Origin: JBGSWE01 sp049292975
GTDB taxonomy: Bacteria > Patescibacteriota > Saccharimonadia > Saccharimonadales > JACDBH01
Reading direction: 5' to 3'
DNA: 45,166 nucleotides
NCBI GenBank assembly: GCA_049292975.1
Contig: JBATRZ010000034.1
Coordinates: 1-45,166 of the forward strand
Position numbers and translations under genes: made by a program. Positions 16,901-23,334 of this stretch are shown here, one piece after another; within the stretch, counting starts at the first letter, position 1; every line of letters starts with the position of its first letter. The notes below the pieces were generated by a model, which was not told the origin of the DNA, searched no databases, and saw nothing but the letters and a program-made list of their open reading frames with translations.

Positions 16901-19900
16901 CGGATTTCGTCCAGCAGGCCCTTGAAGTAGGCTTGCGGCTTGCCCTGCTCGCGGCCGCCGTAGCCAGTGCCGATAAGCAGCGGGCGGGCAGAATCGGGCA
17001 GTGACAGGCTGATGTTCTTTGCCGCGTCCTGGGTGCCGTTGATGAAGAGCTTCATGGTGATGCCGTCGTAGCTAGCAGCGACATGGCGCCAAGCAGTATC
17101 AAATGAGGTGGCGGCTGATTGCAGAAAGCCGTTGTTGCCCCAGCTCCAAACATTGGCGTCGGCGTTAGCCGAGTTGCCGGTACCGATGTAAAGTCTGCCC
17201 TGGTAGTTGCTCATAGACTCGACTTCTTCGATGGTGTTGCCCCAGCCGTTGTTGAGGCCGCCGCCGCCGATCTTGGCCCAGGTACTGCCGCTGTACTTCC
17301 AGACCTCGCCGTCGCCGGCGCTGTTGCCCAGGCCCACTATCAGTTCGCCGCTGTAGACGGTCATGCTGCGTACGTTCTCGAAGGTACCGCTAATCCAGCT
17401 GCCGTTTACGTCATCGCCGCCGGCTTGGGCCCAAGCTGTACCGTTCCACTCCCACAGGTCGGCATCGCCAGCAGCTATGCCGAGACCGGCGTACAACTTG
17501 TTGTTATACACCAGCATGCTCTCTACCTGTCCGGGCGTGCTGTTCCAGCTTGAATTTACGCCGTCGCCGCCAATCTTGGTCCAGGCGGTGCCGTTCCAGC
17601 GGTAGACTTCGCTGTCGCCGGCGCTGTTGCCCAAGCCCGCTATCAGCTGGCCGTTATAAATTGCCATGGACGAGACGCGCTCGTAATTGGTATTCCAGCT
17701 GCCGTTTAGGCCGTCGCCGCCAATCTTGGTCCAGGCGGTGCCGTCCCAGCGGTAGACCTCGGCGTCGCCGGCGCTGTTGCCGATGCCGGCATACAAGTAA
17801 CCGCCGTAATTAGCCATAGCATTAACTTCTTCATAGCTGGTATTCCAGCTGCCGCTTTGGCCGTCGCCGCCAATCTTGGTCCAGGTACTGCCGTTGTAGC
17901 TCCAGACCTCGGCGTCGGTAGCCGTATTGCCCAGGCCCACCACCAGGTTGCCGCCGTAGCTCTGCATAGACGTAATCAGCTCGAAACTATTAGCCGCCCA
18001 GCTGCCGCGGATTGCTTGGCCGCCCACCAGATCCCAGGTGTTGGTGGCGCCGTCCAGCTCCCATACCTGGGCCGAACCGGTGGCCGAACCGATGCCGGCA
18101 TACAGTTTGCCGCGGGCTGAGAACAGCGTTTCGACCGAGCCCATGGCGTAGTAACCCCAGCTGTCGTTGATGTACTGGCCGCCAATGACGGTCCAGGTAC
18201 TGCCGTTCCAGCGGTAGACGTAGCTGCTGCCGCTTGCGTCATAAAGTGCGGCGTACAGGTTGCTGCCATCGGCGGTAAGCTCGTAGACGATATCGCCGGT
18301 TGCCGTTGCCCAGCTGCTATTTACACCGTCGCCGCCAATTTTGGTCCAGGCGCTGCCGTTCCAGCGGTAGACTTCGCCGTCGCCGTCGCCGTTGCCCAGG
18401 CCGGCATACAAGTTGGTGCCGTCGTGTGCCAGGGTATAGACGATTTCGTAGGTGCTGGCGGCCCAGCTGCCGCTTAGGCCGTCGCCGCCTATTTTGGTCC
18501 AGGCGCTGCCGTTGTAGCTCCAGACTTCAGCGTCATCGGCGGTTTCGCCTAAGCCGGCATACAGGGTAGAACCTTGCCAGGCCAGGGCATGGATGCTCTC
18601 GTAGTTGGTATTCCAGCTGCTATTTACGCCGTCGCCGCCGATCATCGCCCAGGTTGTACCGTTCCAGCGCCAGACCTCGGCATCGGTTGTGGAGTTACCA
18701 ATACCGGCATATAGGTTGGTACCGTCGCCCATGAGGGAGTAGACAATCTCGTAATTGGTGTTCCAGCTGCCGCTTAGGCCGTCGCCGCCAATCTTGGTCC
18801 AGGCGGTGCCGTTCCAGCGCCAGACCTCGGCATCAAGCGTGCTTGAGCCTAGCCCGGCATATAAACTGCCGCCGGTGTATTCCAGATTACTAACCAGCTC
18901 GTAGGTGCTGGCGGCCCAGCTACTGTTGAGCGTGTCGCCGCCGATTTTGTCCCAGTCTGTGCCGTCCCAGCGCCAGACCTCGGCATCTCCGGCAGTGCTG
19001 CCCAGGGCGGCATAAACGTTTGTACCATCCGTTTCCAGCGTGTACACGTACTCGTACGTCTGGGCTGGCCATGAGCTGTTGATACCCCGGCCGCCTATCA
19101 TTGCCCAGGCGGTGCCGTCCCAGCGCCAGACCTCGGCATCGTTGTTGTCAATACCAAGTCCGGTGTAGTAATTGCTGCCCATCATAACGGCAGCCGTGGC
19201 CGCGCGCTTGCCGTCCAGGTCCCAGCTGCCGTTTACGTCGTTGCCGGCGGCGCGGGTCCACTGGGTGGCAGCGCTGTTAGCCAGTTCGTAGGTTAGCTTG
19301 CCGGTCTCGTTGTCGTAGTACAACGAATAATCGCCCTTGTCCACGACGCCGTGGCGTTGCGGGCTGCTGCTGGCGCTGAAGGCGTCGTCCAGCTTGGTCC
19401 AGCCTTCGATAGTGTTAGCCTGGCCCATTGACAGGGAGGCAGAGTCCGGCACGCTTAAGTACTCGTTGTTGCCGTTGAAATCAAAGGCGTTATTGAGGTT
19501 GCCGCCTGCGAAAGTGCCGCCGTTCACGGCCGCGTCGTTTTGGTTGCCTGAGCTGTCGGTTGCTACGGCGCCGCCCGCTTCGTCCAGGTGGTACAGGCCG
19601 GCGGTGTTGGCATCTGCGGTGTAATTCTGGGCCTTCAGGCGGGCCTGGCCGCCGACAATCTCGATACCGTTGTCGTAGGCGTAATGGCTGGCGTTTGAGA
19701 AATCCCACGAGGTAGTAGTGTCGCCTGCGAAGGTACGGGCCAGATTGACGAACAAAAACCCGCCGATGGAAAGTAGATAAACCCCAAGTATCGCCGCATG
19801 GATCAATCGCCGCATGGGCAGCTGGTGGTAAGCGTTGTAGCGGGGGTATTTACGTGCGATGGCATTGTGCGGGCGGGTCAGCGCAAGGTAGCGCAGGCGC

Positions 19901-20109
19901 GCCAGCGGCTTACGCGCGCGCGTATAGGTAAATGCCGCGAAATACACGGCAAAAAATAAACACAGCTTAAGAACGCGGCTAACAAGACGCGATAACATTC
20001 TCAGCAGCAAAAATGCAATCAAATAGCCAAGCGCTGCTGTTTTAATGATGTTTTTCCGTGCGCGCATGGCCTTGCGAGAATTCCATGGCGCACTTTTTAA
20101 AAATCCCAT
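13957..20109 (-). CDS. Giant N-anchored surface protein: split LamG, 14 propeller blades, Ig/FN3 domains
   Basis: About 2050 residues. Start chosen at the ATG at 20109 (MGFLKSAPW): a TATATA box ends 8 nt upstream; a longer frame begins at 20205. Residues ~20-70 and ~95-120 are hydrophobic; the second ends NLARTFA-GD, like a signal or anchor. Residues ~168-285 form the first half of a LamG-like fold (HLDEAGG, AFDFNGNNEYLSVPDSASLS, VVDKGDYSLYYDN). Residues ~288-990 are 14 repeats of about 50 residues (EVWRWNGTAWTKIGGDG pattern). Residues ~990-1085 complete LamG (WRHVAASYDGITMKLFINGT, FKGLLDEIRISNNA). Ig-like and then about six FN3-like domains follow (WQTNVPSTSMVIYG type). No C-terminal anchor. 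Probably an adhesin or glycan-binding stalk; its operon encodes an ABC exporter. Confidence 0.85.
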   Translation of the reverse strand: MGFLKSAPWNSRKAMRARKNIIKTAALGYLIAFLLLRMLSRLVSRVLKLCLFFAVYFAAFTYTRARKPLARLRYLALTRPHNAIARKYPRYNAYHQLPMRRLIHAAILGVYLLSIGGFLFVNLARTFAGDTTTSWDFSNASHYAYDNGIEIVGGQARLKAQNYTADANTAGLYHLDEAGGAVATDSSGNQNDAAVNGGTFAGGNLNNAFDFNGNNEYLSVPDSASLSMGQANTIEGWTKLDDAFSASSSPQRHGVVDKGDYSLYYDNETGKLTYELANSAATQWTRAAGNDVNGSWDLDGKRAATAAVMMGSNYYTGLGIDNNDAEVWRWDGTAWAMIGGRGINSSWPAQTYEYVYTLETDGTNVYAALGSTAGDAEVWRWDGTDWDKIGGDTLNSSWAASTYELVSNLEYTGGSLYAGLGSSTLDAEVWRWNGTAWTKIGGDGLSGSWNTNYEIVYSLMGDGTNLYAGIGNSTTDAEVWRWNGTTWAMIGGDGVNSSWNTNYESIHALAWQGSTLYAGLGETADDAEVWSYNGSAWTKIGGDGLSGSWAASTYEIVYTLAHDGTNLYAGLGNGDGDGEVYRWNGSAWTKIGGDGVNSSWATATGDIVYELTADGSNLYAALYDASGSSYVYRWNGSTWTVIGGQYINDSWGYYAMGSVETLFSARGKLYAGIGSATGSAQVWELDGATNTWDLVGGQAIRGSWAANSFELITSMQSYGGNLVVGLGNTATDAEVWSYNGSTWTKIGGDGQSGSWNTSYEEVNAMANYGGYLYAGIGNSAGDAEVYRWDGTAWTKIGGDGLNGSWNTNYERVSSMAIYNGQLIAGLGNSAGDSEVYRWNGTAWTKIGGDGVNSSWNSTPGQVESMLVYNNKLYAGLGIAAGDADLWEWNGTAWAQAGGDDVNGSWISGTFENVRSMTVYSGELIVGLGNSAGDGEVWKYSGSTWAKIGGGGLNNGWGNTIEEVESMSNYQGRLYIGTGNSANADANVWSWGNNGFLQSAATSFDTAWRHVAASYDGITMKLFINGTQDAAKNISLSLPDSARPLLIGTGYGGREQGKPQAYFKGLLDEIRISNNARTSFTSLPYATTPQVMSLANAAFTSGVRNFDVFDTTETADGGAITYRLSDDNGATWKYWDGSAWATSANTAQANTETQVHQNIVNFPVTFYGIRWQAILSGNGNQRVTLNQLQVQANSDMAAPSANASAIQAYKSNGGGSLASNAWTNGSSPYFTWTAGADSGAGIKGYCLYLGTDNTADPVTTAGLLGTSPTHAGSFCQFLVTANSVDFATAGYINTALTSSSSPYYLRIKAIDNAGNVFGSAEQFQFRFDNTAPANPGFITAPSGFINTKETTLTWPTTGGSAASDANSGLAGLQYRINGSSWYGDAHNGTGDMTDLLTNDGSYLTIPTPDFTNINEGINTIHFRTWDLAGNVTNSYVTATLKVNTAGAPSEPQNLAATPSTNTANSFAFDWDAPATFVGDANNITYCYSINTLPTGTNCIYTSPGVTSLGTGPYATQPGTNTLYVVARDESNNINYASFASVNFSANTPSPGIPQNLDIVDVSIKATSKWRLAITWEEPTYTGSGIASYRVYRSTDNTNFSFVGSSSSTTYIDANLSQQTYYYYVRACDNTNNCGANSTTVNLLPTGRFTSPAALTSNPETDSITTKKATITWTTDRTSDSKIAIGTSSGQYGSSEIGNSDQVTSHAIELDNLAAGTTYYYVARWTDEDGNTGTSQEFTFTTAPAPTVREIETSRIGLSGATVQFKTKGAAKVTIYYGQSDSFGGLKSINTSSEESQYTFDLDNLADGSKYFYKLSAFDSEGTEYAGNVFSFTTPPRPRISNMRFQPVAGEPTSTQLVSWQTNVPSTSMVIYGKVGGQAREIQSSELKSSHEVRISGLEDDSTYFIIAQGRDKDNNLAVSDRQQFKTALDTRSPVVTEISIESSIRGTGAEARGQVVISWKTDEPSMSQVGYADGSNATVFNSRTAEDTELTTEHLVIVSDLPPSKVYSLQPMSKDRAGNIGLGEPQSAIIGRASESVLTIILNTLQRVFGL
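17140..19246 (-). repeat. 14 tandem ~150-bp repeats encoding propeller-like blades
   Basis: Fourteen in-frame units of about 50 codons, each with a pattern GGDGVNSSW, about 12 variable residues, LYAGLGNSAGDAEVWRWNGT and WTKI. Units 3-7 and 9-11 are nearest to consensus; units 8, 13 and 14 are the most diverged. Each unit has the strand spacing of a four-stranded beta-propeller blade; 14 would make two seven-bladed propellers. The array falls between the two halves of a LamG-like domain. Confidence 0.85.
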
Positions 20110-20360
20110 AAAGTGCCTATATAAAGCTAATGGTTCTATTTTACAGGTTTGCCCAAGATACGGCCACCTATTAATTGTAGGGTTTTGCACAAGCCAGCAG
20201 CCCATTGACGGATAACAGATAGGAATATATAATTCTCATCTGTACTCAGGAGTAAATCCACCTTAACAACTTATTGATTTGATGTTTGTTTCCCCGGCTT
20301 CTGTTTGTTGTTCTTAGGAAAGAGCAGCCGGAGCGTCCGGCTTTGCCGGCGCCCCGCGCG

Positions 20361-20382
20361 ATGATAAACCGCGGTTTATCAT
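20361..20382. repeat. Perfect 22-nt palindrome before tRNA-Asn
   Basis: ATGATAAACCG followed directly by its reverse complement CGGTTTATCAT. It ends 14 nt before the mature tRNA start; its right arm contains TATCAT, a plausible -10 box for the tRNA. Could be an operator or a recombination site. Confidence 0.7.
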
Positions 20383-20396
20383 AAGCGAAGCGCTAA

Positions 20397-20726
20397 TCCG
20401 GGGTAGCTCAGCGGTAGAGCGGGTGGCTGTCTGGTTGGCAGCACGTACGAGTAATCGCACGAGGAAAACAGGGTGAATTGACGGGAAGCCTAACGTCGTT
20501 AAGACAACGGTAATCCGCAGCCAAGCCAGGCGAGGCGTAATGTAGCCTGGAAGGTTCAGAGACTAGAGGGTGAGTGCCAACAATAATCCCTCATCAATCT
20601 TCTTACGAGATTTTAGCGCCCTGCTCCCATGAATGGATGGGATGATGAGATAGTCCACGCCACTATGAAAGTAGTGGAGTCAGTGTAACCACTAGGTCGC
20701 TGGTTCGAATCCAGTCCCCGGAGCCA
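20397..20726 (+). tRNA. tRNA-Asn(GUU) interrupted by a group I intron
   Basis: Exons 20397-20430 and 20686-20726. Acceptor TCCGGGG pairs with CCCCGGA, followed by discriminator G and an encoded CCA. D arm GCTC/GAGC; anticodon stem GGTGG/CCACT (one G-U); spliced loop CTGTTAA gives anticodon GUU; variable loop AGGTC; T arm GCTGG-TTCGAAT-CCAGT. The intron splits the anticodon between U35 and U36. A run of seven T follows about 35 nt after the 3' end. Confidence 0.95.
20431..20685 (+). ncRNA. Group I self-splicing intron in tRNA-Asn (255 nt)
   Basis: P1 is clear: 5' exon GCUGU (20426-20430) pairs with internal guide GCAGC (20438-20442), giving the U-G pair at the splice site. P10 can form between GGUU (20433-20436) and 3' exon AACC (20687-20690). 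Conserved core: a P4-P6 segment with AATCCGCAGCCAAG near 20510, a P7 strand GTTCAGAGACTA (20554-20565) and its partner GATAGTCCAC (about 20648-20657). The intron ends in G (20685), the expected omega-G. These core sequences resemble tRNA-type IC3 introns. No ORF is inside. Confidence 0.93.
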
Positions 20727-20792
20727 GGGAAATAGACATCAAATGTAAGTTTGCTGGATAATTTTTTTAAAGTACCAAAGAAAACCAGGATT

Positions 20793-20830
20793 CGAACCAG
20801 GCTTTTTGTATGTATACAAAAAGTGGTTCG
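20793..20830. repeat. Bulged hairpin in the tRNA-Asn island
   Basis: CGAACCA-GG-CTTTTTGTAT (20793-20811) pairs with ATACAAAAAG-TGGTTCG (20814-20830), a 17-bp stem with a GG bulge and a 2-nt centre. The left side overlaps ATTCGAACCAGG, which on the other strand reads like a tRNA T-arm; no complete reverse-strand tRNA could be folded. Confidence 0.6.
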
Positions 20831-21008
20831 GCGGCAGGAGAGCAGCAAAAAGAAGCTTGCTTATTTTTGCAAACGACTAGAGGAGCGTAGCGATATCCAG
20901 TCACATTCTGCGACCCCGAAACTTCGTCTTTGAAAACAAGTTTTCAAGAGAAGTTTTCCTTGCAATGTGCCACAGGTACTTCTCACCCCAGAGCCAGGGA
21001 AATAGGTA

Positions 21009-21365
21009 TCAAATATTGTTCCAAAGACGTTTATAAGTATCGTCTATTTCTTGCTGGTCACGGATTCCAAGTTCAATCTCGCGGTGGCAGTTCGCGCAAA
21101 CCAAAATACATTTTTGAATCTCCAGATAAATACTATCCCATGATCTTGAGAAACCACCGCTGCTAATGCCGAAGCTTTTTGTCGCTGGATCAATATGATG
21201 AAAATCAAGCACGCCGACATGCTGATCATAACCGCAGAGCATGCATTTGCCACCCATTAGGGCAACGGCGCGCAGCTTTAGTTTGCGGCGGCGTTCAGCG
21301 ACGGCTTTGATGAGGTATTCACGCCGGTCGGCGTAAGTGCGTTGTTCCCTTCTCGTGGTAGACAT
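21009..21365 (-). CDS. HNH endonuclease
   Basis: 118 residues from the ATG at 21365 (MSTTRREQRTYADRREYL). A basic N-terminal helix, then GGKCMLCGYD (first zinc CxxC), LDFHHIDPATKSF (the HH of the HNH core), and CILVCANCHREIE (second CxxC and final His). The start is set by TATAAT ending 6 nt upstream, a leaderless arrangement; an ATG 18 codons earlier lies in front of that promoter. Its 3' end runs into the second copy of the tRNA-Asn 3' end. Freestanding HNH enzymes of this sort can act as homing endonucleases; proximity to the group I intron is suggestive but not proof. Confidence 0.88.
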   Translation of the reverse strand: MSTTRREQRTYADRREYLIKAVAERRRKLKLRAVALMGGKCMLCGYDQHVGVLDFHHIDPATKSFGISSGGFSRSWDSIYLEIQKCILVCANCHREIELGIRDQQEIDDTYKRLWNNI

Positions 21366-21371
21366 CAATTG

Positions 21372-21377
21372 ATTATA
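21372..21377 (-). promoter_or_regulatory. -10 box of the HNH gene
   Basis: Reverse-strand TATAAT, 6 nt before the ATG at 21365; no Shine-Dalgarno. Predicted leaderless start. Confidence 0.65.
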
Positions 21378-21477
21378 CCAAGTTTTTAAGCCAGTACCCA
21401 GAGCCAAGGTTAGAACCAAATTGACAGAGGTATTAAAGCTTTGTTTTATTATGGGCTAAAATGTAGCCGTTAATAGT

Positions 21478-21483
21478 TATAAT
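21478..21483 (+). promoter_or_regulatory. -10 box of the DUF4287 gene
   Basis: TATAAT, 6 nt before the ATG at 21490; no Shine-Dalgarno. Predicted leaderless start. Confidence 0.7.
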
Positions 21484-21489
21484 TGGTTC

Positions 21490-21771
21490 ATGTCATTCCA
21501 AGCATACTTAGACACTATCGAGAAAAAGACAGGCAAAACACCAAATGAACTTCTCGTTTTGGCAAAAGAAAAAGGCTTCACTGCCGATACTAAGGCGGGC
21601 GAGGTCATTGACTGGCTCAAAGAGGATTACGAACTTGGGCGCGGGCATGCTATGGCTTTTGTTCATGTTCTCAAACACGGGGCAATAATAAGTGATAAGC
21701 ACGTTGGCAGCGGCGGTACGCACGCCGATGCAAGCAACGAGCTTAGACTAGATGGCTTAGAAAACAGATAG
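21490..21771 (+). CDS. DUF4287 domain protein
   Basis: 93 residues. The sequence MSFQAYLDTIEKKTGKTPNE, then LLVLAKEKGF, KAGEVIDWLKEDYELGRGHA and MAFVHVLKHG matches the small helical DUF4287 family found in many bacteria, often alone or fused to DUF5655. Function unknown. No membrane segment. It stands alone, with its own -10 box directly before the start and a foldback plus a Rho-independent terminator downstream. Confidence 0.85.
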   Translation: MSFQAYLDTIEKKTGKTPNELLVLAKEKGFTADTKAGEVIDWLKEDYELGRGHAMAFVHVLKHGAIISDKHVGSGGTHADASNELRLDGLENR

Positions 21772-21788
21772 GTTACTTGGTACCTATA

Positions 21789-21951
21789 GAACCCATTGCA
21801 AAACCCCACTCCAGCCACAAACAGTTCTGACGGTACGCTGTGCCAGTTTCACTTCGCACCGTATCTACAGATACGCTTTGGCGCGAGAACTAACACATCG
21901 TACTCGCCAGAACAGCTTGTGCTTAACAGACTGGGGTTTTGCAATGGGTTC
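21789..21951. repeat. Foldback element with 20-bp perfect terminal inverted repeats
   Basis: 163 nt. Arms 21789-21808 (starts GAACCCATTGCAAAAC) and 21932-21951 (ends GCAATGGGTTC) are perfectly complementary over 20 bp. Inside, GTTCTG/CAGAAC and other short arms continue the foldback up to an apex CACCGTATC-TACA-GATACG. The apex matches those of the elements at 40101 and 44640, and the GAACCCAT terminus matches the element at 42274. No transposase; MITE-like in form. Confidence 0.85.
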
Positions 21952-22009
21952 ATACAATCCTGCTTGGCAGCGGTTATAACTTCCTCTGCCGTTGTAAACC
22001 ATAGAAAAT

Positions 22010-22036
22010 CCGTCAGCATTTGCTGGCGGTTTTTCC
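22010..22036 (+). terminator. Rho-independent terminator
   Basis: CCGTCAGC-ATTT-GCTGGCGG hairpin (8 bp with one G-U) followed by TTTTT. Likely ends transcripts from the DUF4287 gene, about 240 nt upstream. Confidence 0.75.
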
Positions 22037-22281
22037 ATAACTTGGGCCTGGTTCGGTCGTTAGTCACAGGCCCCAGCGCAGCGGGTGCCTGGATTAACGT
22101 GCGCCGATGCAGCCCCACCGTCCTTGTGGTTAGGCAGGCCGGGCCGGAGTAAGTTGAAGAAATAACAAATAATTATTTAGAGTTTGACGAAAACTCGACT
22201 CGCGGCAAACTCAAATGGTCATGGTGATCCAGTTATTGAATATAACAGGGGCGGTAATTACAAAATAAAGCAAATTTTTGT
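22037..22281. other. Intergenic stretch before fic
   Basis: No gene seen. It contains one hairpin, GGGCCTG/CAGGCCC (22044-22050 and 22067-22073), in a GC-rich 110-nt stretch, and then becomes AT-rich towards fic, which suggests a junction with transferred DNA near 22150. Confidence 0.4.
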
Positions 22282-22287
22282 TATAAT
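22282..22287 (+). promoter_or_regulatory. -10 box of fic
   Basis: TATAAT, 6 nt before the GTG start at 22294; no Shine-Dalgarno. Predicted leaderless GTG start. Confidence 0.7.
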
Positions 22288-22293
22288 ATAGCT

Positions 22294-22845
22294 GTGCAAG
22301 ATATAGATAAAATCAGCAAAGAACGTGCCATAAAGCTATTTGATAGTAGCGATCTTGCATTGTTTGAAGTTGGGACAACCAAAGGTCTGCAGCAAATTCA
22401 TGAGCACTTATTCGGTGGTTTGTATGACTTTGCTGGCAAAATTAGAAGTAAAAATATCAGCAAAGGTGGTTTTACCTTCGCGTCCGCTATTTATCTAGTA
22501 AGTGGTTTGGCTGAAATAGATAAAATGCCAGAATCAACCTTTGAAGAGGTTGTTAAAAAATATGTCGAAATGAATATAGCCCATCCCTTTATGGAGGGCA
22601 ATGGGAGAAGTACGCGTATCTGGCTCGATTTGATCTTGAAAAAAAGCCTCAAACAGTGCATCGACTGGCAAAAGATAGACAAGAACGATTACATGAATGC
22701 GATGCAGCGCAGTCCGGTGAATGACTTGGAGATTCGTGAATTATTGCGCACTGCCCTTACGGACAAAATAGATGACCGTGAGGTATTTATGAAGGGTATT
22801 GATCAATCGTATTACTACGAAGAGTTAGATGACTATAAAGGCTAG
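22294..22845 (+). CDS. fic: Fic protein adenylyltransferase, class III-like
   Basis: 183 residues. Fic enzymes transfer AMP from ATP to a Ser/Thr/Tyr of target proteins. The catalytic motif HPFMEGNGR is intact (residues 97-105), followed by STRIWLDL. The flap/N-terminal region GTTKGLQQIHEHLFGGLYDF and the ISKGGF motif are those of the short Neisseria-type class III Fic proteins, which carry the inhibitory (S/T)xxxE(G/N) helix at the C-terminus. Here SYYYE is present (S172, E176), but the residue after E is Glu rather than Gly/Asn. Start is GTG at 22294, fixed by a TATAAT box 6 nt upstream. AT-richer than neighbours, consistent with transfer. Its stop overlaps that of the next gene as CTAG. 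Confidence 0.93.
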   Translation: MQDIDKISKERAIKLFDSSDLALFEVGTTKGLQQIHEHLFGGLYDFAGKIRSKNISKGGFTFASAIYLVSGLAEIDKMPESTFEEVVKKYVEMNIAHPFMEGNGRSTRIWLDLILKKSLKQCIDWQKIDKNDYMNAMQRSPVNDLEIRELLRTALTDKIDDREVFMKGIDQSYYYEELDDYKG

Positions 22846-23063
22846 GCCTCAGCCGGCGGCTGAGTATTGCGGTTGGGCAAAAACAGCACCACAAAGAACA
22901 TAGCCCACCAGAAAAACAGGCTAAGAAGCAGAGCCAGCCAAAAGTTGTAGCCTTTGGCTTGGGCCATCCGGGCTGGCCAGAGGGCAATAAAGACCCAAAG
23001 TGCCGCCACCATGACCAGCCATATCACTCCTATCGTAAACCCAAGGATTATTACTGAAAACAT
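22842..23063 (-). CDS. Small two-span membrane protein
   Basis: 73 residues from the ATG at 23063, which has GGGGAGA 6 nt upstream. Two hydrophobic spans: FSVIILGFTIGVIWLVMVAA (about 2-24) and FWLALLLSLFFWWAMFFVVL (about 40-60), with a polar proline-rich tail. Not recognised; the layout resembles small superinfection-immunity or PLDc_N-like membrane proteins, but no motif decides it. Convergent with fic, sharing CTAG as overlapping stops. Confidence 0.65.
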   Translation of the reverse strand: MFSVIILGFTIGVIWLVMVAALWVFIALWPARMAQAKGYNFWLALLLSLFFWWAMFFVVLFLPNRNTQPPAEA

Positions 23064-23093
23064 TGCATATCTCCCCATTAATACTTTTGGCCT

Positions 23094-23122
23094 ATTGTGT
23101 TCCACGCTTTAGCGTATGTCAA
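23094..23122 (-). promoter_or_regulatory. Promoter of the small membrane protein
   Basis: Reverse-strand TTGACA (23122-23117), 17-bp spacer, CACAAT (23099-23094), then a ~25-nt leader containing the GGGGAGA ribosome site. Confidence 0.65.
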
Positions 23123-23187
23123 TGTACGGACGCAGTGCCGATAAGCCGAGGTGTGATTAAACGCCCCAGTATCCGGTAGACATTTGG

Positions 23188-23319
23188 ATGGTATTCGACC
23201 AGACCGCATTTGAAAACATCGAGTACCTTCATCCGAGGCACAAAGTAATCGCAAAAGATAAGTGGCGTGTCAAGAAAAAAGACCTGCCGGGGCTAATAGG
23301 AATTGTGGTCATTAACTAG
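23188..23319 (+). CDS. Possible short or remnant ORF
   Basis: 43 codons from ATG, MVFDQTAFENIEYLHPRHKV, then a lysine-rich stretch, ending GIVVIN. It is followed at once by the REP-like tandem repeats. No ribosome site and no family recognised; may be the 3' end of a decayed gene. Confidence 0.3.
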   Translation: MVFDQTAFENIEYLHPRHKVIAKDKWRVKKKDLPGLIGIVVIN

Positions 23320-23334
23320 ATTACTAACACATCA

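Larger units (their letters stand above)
20711..21413. mobile_element. Small island bounded by copies of the tRNA-Asn 3' end
   Basis: The tRNA 3' end and its flank (CCCCGGAGCCAGGGAAATAG, then ATCAAAT after 2 nt, 20716-20743) recur at 20986-21013 with four changes, and as a more degraded copy at 21391-21413 that even retains the T-stem CCAGT. Between copies 1 and 2 are 240 nt without a convincing gene, including a bulged hairpin at 20793-20830 whose left half contains a T-arm-like sequence. Between copies 2 and 3 is an HNH endonuclease gene. This is the pattern left by site-specific insertions at a tRNA 3' end. Confidence 0.6.

Noticed and set aside
17119..18569. Several forward-strand ORFs across the giant gene
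   Set aside because: They are arginine/valine-rich shadows of the repeat array in antisense frames with no ribosome sites; the reverse frame has clear domain structure.
20786..20803. T-arm-like sequence (CTGGTTCGAATCC on the reverse strand), possible second tRNA
   Set aside because: No acceptor stem, D arm or anticodon arm could be found around it; treated as part of a hairpin or a tRNA remnant.
20663..20848. Reverse-strand ORF containing GSGDWIRTSDL
   Set aside because: It reads through the antisense of the tRNA-Asn 3' exon; this peptide is a familiar artefact of translating tRNA ends.
21796..22152. 118-codon forward ORF
   Set aside because: It runs through the foldback element and the terminator hairpin and has no recognisable protein features.
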